From the NCBI GenBank assembly GCA_946886245.1, contig CAMPIF010000193.1, forward strand, positions 1-7,684: a stretch of 7,684 bases of DNA. The letters are read 5' to 3'. Made by a program: the position numbers and the translations under genes. The number at the start of each line of letters is the position of its first letter. The first letter of the stretch is position 1. This document shows, one piece after another, positions 7,246-7,684 of this stretch. The notes under the pieces are model-generated. The model did no database searches and was not told the DNA's origin. It saw nothing but the letters and a program-made list of their open reading frames with translations. The stretch is from Ectopseudomonas composti (GTDB lineage: Bacteria > Pseudomonadota > Gammaproteobacteria > Pseudomonadales > Pseudomonadaceae).

Positions 7246-7247
7246 CC

Positions 7248-7684
7248 TCACTTGATCCGGTACTCGGCGCTACGCGCGTGCGCGGTCAGCGACTCGCCAC
7301 GCGCCAGCACCGAGGCGCTCTTGCCCAGCTCCGACGCGCCATCCGGCGAGCAGAAGATGATCGACGAGCGCTTCTGGAAGTCGTACACCCCCAGCGGCGA
7401 GGAAAAGCGCGCGGTACCGGACGTCGGCAGCACATGATTGGGGCCCGCGACGTAGTCACCCAGGGCTTCTGCGGTGTAACGGCCCATGAAGATCGCACCG
7501 GCATGGCGGATCTGCGGCAACCAGGCTTCCGGGTCGGCCACCGACAGCTCCAGGTGCTCCGGCGCGATGTGGTTGGCAACGGTGATGGCCTGCGCCATGT
7601 CCGCCACCTGGACCAGCGCGCCACGGCCTTCCAGCGAAGTACGAATGATCTCGGCACGCTCCATGGTCGGCAGCAGCTTGGCGA
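7248..7684 (-). CDS. hisD: Histidinol dehydrogenase (HisD), C-terminal part
   Basis: HisD is the zinc enzyme that oxidises histidinol to histidine in two NAD-dependent steps, the end of histidine biosynthesis. Only the last 145 codons lie in the window, and the gene runs off the right edge in frame ([11 protein letters not shown]...). The catalytic Glu-His pair is in [10 protein letters not shown]. The segment [18 protein letters not shown] holds the zinc-ligand Asp and a substrate-binding His, and the final zinc-ligand His is in [15 protein letters not shown]. These equivalences come from the E. coli enzyme. Total length cannot be checked; the family is usually about 430-440 residues. It lies upstream of hisC on the same strand, as expected for a Pseudomonas hisG-hisD-hisC cluster, with a 128-bp repeat-filled gap between them. 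Confidence 0.96.
   Translation of the reverse strand, partial: AKLLPTMERAEIIRTSLEGRGALVQVADMAQAITVANHIAPEHLELSVADPEAWLPQIRHAGAIFMGRYTAEALGDYVAGPNHVLPTSGTARFSSPLGVYDFQKRSSIIFCSPDGASELGKSASVLARGESLTAHARSAEYRIK

Noticed and set aside
6223..7437. A 404-codon open frame on the plus strand opposite hisC and hisD
   Set aside because: It lies antisense to two clearly recognised enzymes, crosses the repeat-filled intergenic gap, has no recognisable domain, and is explained by GC-rich codon bias leaving few stops in the opposite frame.

Overview
The window is chromosomal DNA from a GC-rich gammaproteobacterium, very probably a Pseudomonas. I base this on protein sequences that closely resemble remembered P. 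aeruginosa proteins (CysD, AlgW, HisC) and on the gene order cysD - Nif3-like gene - algW - hisC - hisD. A repeat between hisD and hisC resembles palindromic repeats I associate with the P. mendocina/P. stutzeri side of the genus. That narrower placement is a guess.

Layout. Positions 1-949 (minus strand) hold the first codons of cysN and the complete cysD, the two subunits of ATP sulfurylase. Positions 1082-1840 (minus) hold a Nif3/YbgI-family dinuclear-metal protein. Divergent from it, 1951-3093 (plus) is algW, the periplasmic DegS-type protease that starts the AlgU (sigma-22) envelope stress response. The two divergent genes appear to share one perfectly symmetric -10 element. Next on the plus strand are a TonB-dependent siderophore-type receptor (3183-5264) and a secreted DUF4198-family protein (5278-5997), which form a compact two-gene unit. 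A strong intrinsic terminator for the minus strand separates this unit from the convergent hisC (6067-7119) and the 3' part of hisD (7248-7684). Hairpin-forming repeats fill the 128-bp hisD-hisC gap.

How the parts relate. cysDN (sulfate activation), the his genes (histidine synthesis) and algW (envelope stress) are core genes. The receptor/DUF4198 pair looks like an accessory outer-membrane and periplasmic uptake cassette placed between algW and hisC, genes that are neighbours in P. aeruginosa PAO1 as I remember it. A 15-bp perfect inverted repeat lies inside its predicted promoter, where a metal-responsive repressor would be expected to bind. No stretch longer than 135 bp lacks a gene. There are no tRNA, rRNA, CRISPR or transposase genes. 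The most interesting items are the cassette with its operator-like palindrome, the symmetric shared -10 box, and the repeat block inside the his operon. None of them shows a clearly unprecedented system.
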